DNA from: Verrucomicrobia bacterium UBA5540
Lineage (GTDB): Bacteria; Verrucomicrobiota; Kiritimatiellia; Kiritimatiellales; Tichowtungiaceae
Assembly (NCBI GenBank): GCA_002423675.1
Contig: DINM01000038.1
Span: 4,017-13,640, forward strand
DNA: 9,624 bases
Direction of reading: 5' to 3'
Numbering within the stretch: the stretch's first letter is position 1; every line of letters starts with the position of its first letter. The position numbers were made by a program, and so were the translations under genes. This document shows, in pieces, positions 6,299 through 9,624 of the stretch. Below the pieces are notes generated by a model, which searched no databases, was not told where the DNA came from, and saw only the letters and a program-made list of their open reading frames with translations.

Positions 6299-6372
6299 TG
6301 GTTGCCCGACTAGGATTTGAACCTAGACAAGCAGATTCAGAGTCTGCTGTGCTACCATTACACCATCGGGCA
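6299..6372 (-). tRNA. tRNA-Gln (anticodon CUG), CCA encoded
   Basis: Read on the minus strand, a full cloverleaf can be drawn in 74 bases. The acceptor TGCCCGA pairs with TCGGGCA; the D arm is GTGT/GCAC; the anticodon arm GCAGA/TCTGC has loop CTCTGAA, so the anticodon is CTG, reading CAG; the T arm CTAGG/CCTAG has loop TTCAAAT. An A discriminator is followed by genomic CCA at 6299-6301. The gene points into dnaN and stops eight bases from its stop codon; no T-run terminator is seen in between, so its transcript must end inside the antisense of dnaN or be trimmed. Confidence 0.97.
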
Positions 6373-6382
6373 GAAGAACGGA

Positions 6383-6412
6383 AAATAAGCCAGAGATTTC
6401 CGCTGAGTGCAA
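6383..6412 (-). promoter_or_regulatory. Candidate promoter of tRNA-Gln
   Basis: On the minus strand TTGCAC (6407-6412), an 18-bp spacer and TTATTT (6383-6388) lie just before the tRNA 5' end at 6372. Spacing and distance fit a sigma-70-type promoter; the -10 match is only moderate. Confidence 0.35.
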
Positions 6413-6432
6413 GAGGGAACGGATAAAAAGAG

Positions 6433-6672
6433 ATGAGAGCAAGCGGACAGAGCCGGGTAATTGGGCTTCTAGGAGTTGGATTTGATGCAGAAGATGGACA
6501 TATCCGGGTCACCAATGCAGAACAGTTTCGGGTAATGATGGGATCAGGGGAAACTCACGAAGCATTGCAGAAAATGTGCTGCCGGATTGAAGAAAGCATC
6601 AAAGAATCCGGCCGGCCATTGAACGATTATACGCCAGAGGAATTCATGGAATTAGTACAGGAGCTGTACTGA
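6433..6672 (+). CDS. Small acidic protein of unknown function (79 aa)
   Basis: I do not recognise a named family. The 79-aa protein has a Gly-rich hydrophobic opening (VIGLLGVGFDAEDGH, 9-23), then a strand-like IRVTNAEQFRVMMGS, a helix with ETHEALQKMCCRIEESIKES (two adjacent Cys at 49-50), and a final acidic helix PEEFMELVQELY. There is no signal peptide or membrane segment, so it should be cytoplasmic. From memory it resembles short uncharacterised proteins of planctomycetes and relatives with the pattern D-x-x-D-G-H-x-R-(I/V)-T; this could not be checked. The ATG at 6433 has only a weak upstream purine run. It is 13 bases from the glycosyltransferase gene and so probably in one transcript with it. 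It occupies the place after dnaN where recF is common. Confidence 0.7.
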   Translation: MRASGQSRVIGLLGVGFDAEDGHIRVTNAEQFRVMMGSGETHEALQKMCCRIEESIKESGRPLNDYTPEEFMELVQELY

Positions 6673-6685
6673 AACCTGCGTTGTC

Positions 6686-7891
6686 ATGAAAATACTTTTT
6701 CTTACGAGCAAGCTTCCCCACGCCGAAGTGGCCGGAGGGCACCGGATCATTTATCAGCGGATTAAATATCTGTCTGAATGTGGCCATAAAGTTGGTCTTT
6801 TAGCGTTTATTAACAGAGAAACCGATGAACAAATCGAATCGTTGCGTCCTCTATTGTGCGATCTCCACACTCTACCTCATCCCAAACGGAATATTTTTAT
6901 CCGTGCATTCCATGATTATCTTTCATTAAGCCGACCTGCAGTTTTCTGGAAAAGTTATTCAAAAGAAATGGTGAAAAAGGTTGGTGAAGTCGCTGAGCAG
7001 GGGAAATACGACCTGATCATCGCTGAATTTTCAGAGATGGGGCAATATCTCCATAAAAATCCCTATCTATCGGCAGTTCACACGATCATATCCTGTCATC
7101 GGTGCGTTACAGCTTCATATGAAAAATATAGAGAGCTCGGGGAGGTTCGGCTAAAACTGCATCTTAAAAGCATTCCTCAACTACGCGGACTCCAGAAATA
7201 CGAATTTAATATGTATCGGAGTGCTGACCGCATATTAGTTCTGACCCCTCAAGATCGTTTTACTATGCAGTATTATGCGCAGGATCTTGCGATCTCCGTT
7301 GTTCCATCCGGAATCGACATCGATTACATCCAAGAAAAACCGGCGGTTAAGAAAGAGCCTATCGTACTGCTCACAGGGTTCATGGACGATCCCGCCAACG
7401 AAGATGGTGTCGAGTGGTTCTATCACCACGTCTGGCCGAAACTCCGCGAACGCCGGCCGGACGTCAAATTTTACATTGTTGGATCCAGCCCTCGGGCATG
7501 CATCCGCCGGCTGGCTGAAAAAGATGATCGCATTGTAGTTACCGGAAAAGTAGAGGATATTCGCCCGTATCGAAATCAGGCGAGGGTATTAGTTTCCCCC
7601 ATTCGACTCGGTTCTGGTATGCGGTTGAAAGTACTGGAAGCTATGGCCGGCGGACTACCTGTCGTTTCCACCTCGCTAGGCGTTGCAGGCCTTGAGGCAC
7701 AAACCGGCGTAAACTGCCTGGTTGCCGATACGCCGGAACTCTTTACACAAAGTGTAGAGTGGCTTTTAACAGATAGAGCACTCGCTGAGCGCATGTCTAA
7801 AGCCGCCTGTGAACTCGTCGAAAAGAAACACCCGCTCGAAGAGGGCCTCCGGCTCTTCGAAAAAACCATCCAATCCGTAGTAGAAGGATAA
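6686..7891 (+). CDS. GT4-family glycosyltransferase
   Basis: A 401-aa enzyme with the GT-B two-domain fold. The N-terminal domain starts MKILFLTSKLPHAEVAGGHRIIYQRIKYLS, typical of acceptor-binding domains with a Gly-rich loop; the second domain begins near residue 225 and includes NEDGVEWFYHHVWPKL, VTGKVEDIRPY and the nucleotide-sugar motif GSGMRLKVLEAMAGGLPVV (309-327). In that motif the second Glu of the GT4 E-x7-E pair (E318) is present but the first is Ser (S310); this variant is seen in a subgroup linked to exopolysaccharide and PEP-CTERM sugar transferases. It should move a sugar from a nucleotide sugar to a glycan or lipid acceptor on the inner side of the membrane. Donor and acceptor are unknown. 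No clear Shine-Dalgarno sequence precedes the ATG. The next gene starts directly at its stop codon. Confidence 0.9.
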   Translation: MKILFLTSKLPHAEVAGGHRIIYQRIKYLSECGHKVGLLAFINRETDEQIESLRPLLCDLHTLPHPKRNIFIRAFHDYLSLSRPAVFWKSYSKEMVKKVGEVAEQGKYDLIIAEFSEMGQYLHKNPYLSAVHTIISCHRCVTASYEKYRELGEVRLKLHLKSIPQLRGLQKYEFNMYRSADRILVLTPQDRFTMQYYAQDLAISVVPSGIDIDYIQEKPAVKKEPIVLLTGFMDDPANEDGVEWFYHHVWPKLRERRPDVKFYIVGSSPRACIRRLAEKDDRIVVTGKVEDIRPYRNQARVLVSPIRLGSGMRLKVLEAMAGGLPVVSTSLGVAGLEAQTGVNCLVADTPELFTQSVEWLLTDRALAERMSKAACELVEKKHPLEEGLRLFEKTIQSVVEG

Positions 7892-9010
7892 ATGATGCCT
7901 AAAAAAACCTGGGTTCCTTTTGATTTACTCGAAGCCTTTATGGTCGACACCTTTAAAGCTATCGGTGTACCGGAAAACGATGCCCGCATTTGTGCCGACG
8001 TCCTCATCACCTCCGACAAGCGCGGCATCGACTCCCATGGAACCGGCCGTCTGAAATCCATTTACTACGACCGCATCGTCAAACAGAAAATACAGCAGCC
8101 AGTCACCGAAATTGAAATTGTCCGCGACATTGCCGCCACCGCCGTTATCGACGGTCACCATGGCATGGGTATGGTCATCAGTAAACGCTGTATGGAAATG
8201 GCCATCGAAAAAGCGCGAACCTATGGCCTCGGCATGGTCGTCGCCCGCAACTCCACTCACTACGGCTTCGCCGCGTATTACCCCATCATGGCCTGCAACG
8301 CCGGAATGATTGGTCTCACCGGCACGAATGCGCGCCCCTCCATTGCCCCCACCTTTGGTGTCGAAAACATGCTCGGCACCAATCCTATGGTCTTCGGCAT
8401 TCCCACCGACGAAGGCTTCCCCTTCACCAACGACTACGCCACATCTATCATCCAACGCGGAAAAATCGAACAATACGCCCGTGAAGGCAAAGACTGCCCG
8501 CCCGGCCTCGTTATCGGACGCGATGGGAAAACCAAAACCGACTCTGTACAAATCCTCAAAGATCTCGTTACCGGCGAAGCCGCGCTCGCCCCTATCGGCG
8601 GCATCGGCGAAGAAACCGGCGGCTACAAAGGCTACGGCTTCGCCACCGTTGTCGAACTCCTCTCTGCCACACTCCAGCAGGGAGCCTTCCTCAAACAGCT
8701 CAGCGGACTGGCCGACGACGGCTCGCGCCGGCCCTACGCGCTCGGTCACTTTTTCCTCGCCATCGATATTGAACATTTCTGCGACCTCGCCGACTTCAAA
8801 AAAACCGCCGGGGACATCCTGCGCGAACTGCGCGCCTCGCAAAAAGCCCCCGGCGCCGAACGCATCTATACCTGCGGCGAAAAAGAAAACCTTGCCGAAC
8901 TCGCTCGAAAAGACAAAGGCGCGCCCATCGACGAAGCTCTCCAGAAACAGCTTATCCAGATCCGCGACGAACAAAACCTCATCCAATACAAATTTCCGTT
9001 CGAGGCATAG
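7892..9010 (+). CDS. Ldh2-family NAD(P)-dependent dehydrogenase (malate/L-lactate type)
   Basis: A 372-aa protein of the family that includes malate/L-lactate, ureidoglycolate and sulfolactate dehydrogenases, which reduce 2-oxoacids to 2-hydroxyacids with NAD(P)H and do not have a Rossmann fold. Visible landmarks are GIDSHGTGRL (45-54) with H49 as catalytic His, GHHGMGM (88-94), RNSTHYGFAAYY (119-130) with H123, TNARPSIAPTFG (145-156), LGTNPM (161-166) and GGYKGYG (243-249). The substrate cannot be told from sequence alone. Two ATGs sit in tandem: the first abuts the glycosyltransferase stop, while the second (7895) is six bases from AGAAGGA and may be the real start. Third codon positions are strikingly C-rich compared with the genes before it. 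Confidence 0.92.
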   Translation: MMPKKTWVPFDLLEAFMVDTFKAIGVPENDARICADVLITSDKRGIDSHGTGRLKSIYYDRIVKQKIQQPVTEIEIVRDIAATAVIDGHHGMGMVISKRCMEMAIEKARTYGLGMVVARNSTHYGFAAYYPIMACNAGMIGLTGTNARPSIAPTFGVENMLGTNPMVFGIPTDEGFPFTNDYATSIIQRGKIEQYAREGKDCPPGLVIGRDGKTKTDSVQILKDLVTGEAALAPIGGIGEETGGYKGYGFATVVELLSATLQQGAFLKQLSGLADDGSRRPYALGHFFLAIDIEHFCDLADFKKTAGDILRELRASQKAPGAERIYTCGEKENLAELARKDKGAPIDEALQKQLIQIRDEQNLIQYKFPFEA

Positions 9011-9051
9011 GCTGTTCTCTAGACCGTTTGATCTTATCTTCAGCGACATAG

Positions 9052-9258
9052 CATTGCATCACGCTCCAGACTGAAAACGCACTTTTCACGGGGAAGATAC
9101 CGGATCGGGTCATCGCGGAAGTGCTCGTGCAGAGCTGATGCAAAAAACTCCGCGAACACGGTGTGGTGGAAATCACCACGACAACAGCGGGCTGCATACA
9201 TAAAAACAGATGCGACTATTCTGTCTTCCTCCTCACCGCTCGCAAACCGGCCGAATAA
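9052..9258 (+). pseudogene. Possible gene remnant, frame broken by TGA
   Basis: The frame is open between TAG (9049-9051) and TAA (9256-9258) except for one TGA at 9136-9138. Its translation is protein-like: LFTGKIPDRVIAEVLVQS, the TGA, then CKKLREHGVVEITTTTAG and, near the end, DYSVFLLTARKPAE. I do not recognise a family. No good start codon with a ribosome-binding site is present. It may be a decayed 3' end of a lost gene or chance. Confidence 0.3.
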
Positions 9259-9259
9259 A

Positions 9260-9307
9260 TTTCCAAACATTGGAAAAAACAGCTCGCAATTTTCCAAGGT
9301 TTGGAAA
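9260..9307. promoter_or_regulatory. Twin palindromes TTTCCAA-N3-TTGGAAA, candidate operator
   Basis: Two perfect 7-bp inverted repeats with 3-bp spacers: 9260-9276 (spacer ACA) and 9291-9307 (spacer GGT). The arms are identical, the spacers are not, and starts are 31 bp apart, close to three helical turns, so two dimers would sit on the same DNA face. They lie 109-156 bases before the helicase start. The binding protein is unknown. Confidence 0.6.
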
Positions 9308-9357
9308 GAATGGGATGCATTTCTTTATGCACAGTTGAGCACGGAATAGTGGAATGC

Positions 9358-9393
9358 AGGAGGTTCGGAATAATGGTGTTGGGCCCCCAATAA
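9358..9393 (+). promoter_or_regulatory. AGGAGG with a six-codon frame (possible leader peptide)
   Basis: A perfect AGGAGG (9358-9363) is nine bases before ATG at 9373, which opens Met-Val-Leu-Gly-Pro-Gln and stops at TAA (9391-9393). The frame overlaps an inverted repeat TTGGG-CC-CCCAA (9379-9390). The helicase ATG follows 22 bases later and lacks a visible Shine-Dalgarno sequence of its own, so coupling is conceivable. Confidence 0.3.
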
Positions 9394-9415
9394 TTCAGTA
9401 TTCCAGATAAACGTT

Positions 9416-9624
9416 ATGGCATTACCGTTTACACAGAAAATTTTACAGGACTGGGCCGGCTGGAAGTCGTTTCGCGACGGTAAATTGCTGTTTGAGCGCG
9501 GTGTGGTGGAAAAACTGGAGTACGACCACCCGTTTATCTCCGGCGAGCTGGCCATCGGCATTCGCGGCATGCGCACCAAATTTGAGCTGACACCCGACGG
9601 GCTCGTTGAAAACCACTGTCCGTG
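9416..9624 (+). CDS. N-terminus of a SWIM/SNF2-type helicase, cut by window edge
   Basis: Sixty-nine residues are visible from ATG 9416. The pattern I-L-x-D-W-A-G, F-R-D-G, a following E-R-G-V-V-E, then F-I-S-G-E-L and D-G-L-V-E-N-H-C-P at 61-69 resembles the start of large bacterial SNF2 helicases that open with a SWIM zinc finger. The last two bases, TG, fit a Cys codon, which would make the C-x-C half of a SWIM motif. The helicase domains themselves lie outside the window, so the call rests on N-terminal similarity from memory. An in-frame TAA at 9371 limits upstream extension, and no other start lies between. Confidence 0.6.
   Translation, partial: MALPFTQKILQDWAGWKSFRDGKLLFERGVVEKLEYDHPFISGELAIGIRGMRTKFELTPDGLVENHCP

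Larger units (their letters stand above)
9011..9415. other. 405-bp intergenic region with regulatory signals and a broken frame
   Basis: No intact gene of convincing size is present. The first part holds a plus-strand frame interrupted by TGA; the middle has a GTGGTG-GAAAT-CACCAC hairpin at 9163-9179 without a T-run; the right part has two identical palindromes and, nearer the helicase gene, a strong AGGAGG. These are listed separately. No clear intrinsic terminator for the dehydrogenase gene was found. Confidence 0.6.

Noticed and set aside
7925..9049. A 374-codon open frame on the minus strand opposite the Ldh2 gene.
   Set aside because: It mirrors a gene with strong C bias at third positions, which removes stop codons on the other strand. 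The translation is rich in Gly, Phe, Val and Asp without family motifs, while the plus strand encodes a clear Ldh2 enzyme.
8310..9074. A 254-codon plus-strand frame overlapping the Ldh2 gene.
   Set aside because: Low-complexity Ser, Pro, Lys and Ala content, explained as an out-of-frame shadow of the same gene.
9163..9179. Hairpin GTGGTG-GAAAT-CACCAC as terminator of the dehydrogenase gene.
   Set aside because: The stem is good but there is no T-run after it and it lies about 150 bases past the stop codon.
9040..9297. An 85-codon minus-strand frame in the gap before the helicase gene.
   Set aside because: It runs through both palindromes, has no ribosome-binding site and no recognisable motif; the plus-strand frame there looks more protein-like.
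9159..9512. A 14-bp match (CGGTGTGGTGGAAA) between 9159-9172 and 9499-9512.
   Set aside because: Both encode Gly-Val-Val-Glu in frame, but the flanks do not align, so it is most likely coincidence.

Overview
The window is a stretch of bacterial chromosome centred on the replication-initiation genes dnaA and dnaN, with the likely origin of replication between them. Base composition is mixed, near 50% G+C. The flavour of several genes (a DnaA with an unusual box-recognition helix, a glycosyltransferase with a GSGMRLKVLEA motif, an SNF2-type helicase start, and a small unknown protein beside dnaN) suggests a member of the Planctomycetes-Verrucomicrobia-Chlamydiae group, perhaps Kiritimatiellota. 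That placement is inference from memory of protein style and no search could be run.

Left part (1 to about 3300) is a patchwork. It holds the 3' part of a SEL1-repeat protein gene (+), a two-gene toxin-antitoxin module with a ribbon-helix-helix antitoxin and a PIN-domain toxin (+), and then two minus-strand genes: a DoxX-type membrane protein and an M24-family metallopeptidase of the Xaa-Pro aminopeptidase type. A decayed 55-bp copy of the peptidase 3' end lies just past the doxX stop codon, so the doxX gene is bracketed by imperfect direct repeats. This marks an old duplication or insertion.

Centre (about 3300 to 6300) is the replication core. The dnaA gene (452 aa from its ATG) has a near-consensus DnaA box over its likely promoter. 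The 241-bp dnaA-dnaN gap carries two pairs of DnaA-box-like sites facing opposite ways, a small GC dyad, an 8-bp inverted repeat, a TAG/TAA trinucleotide run and an AT-rich stretch. dnaN (sliding clamp, 364 aa) follows with a good ribosome-binding site. A tRNA-Gln(CUG) gene on the minus strand ends 8 bases after the dnaN stop codon. recF, a common next gene, is not there.

Right part (6433 to 9624) begins with a run of three closely spaced plus-strand genes: an unidentified 79-aa acidic protein, a GT4 glycosyltransferase and an Ldh2-family NAD(P)-dependent dehydrogenase. A 405-bp gap follows. It holds a broken reading frame, two identical-arm palindromes spaced three helical turns apart (a candidate operator), and a tiny frame with a strong Shine-Dalgarno sequence. 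The last gene runs off the window and looks like the N-terminus of a SWIM/SNF2-type helicase.

No complete mobile element or CRISPR array was seen. The most distinctive signals are the twin palindromes before the helicase gene, the relic repeat around doxX, and the altered DNA-recognition residues in DnaA next to consensus-like DnaA boxes.
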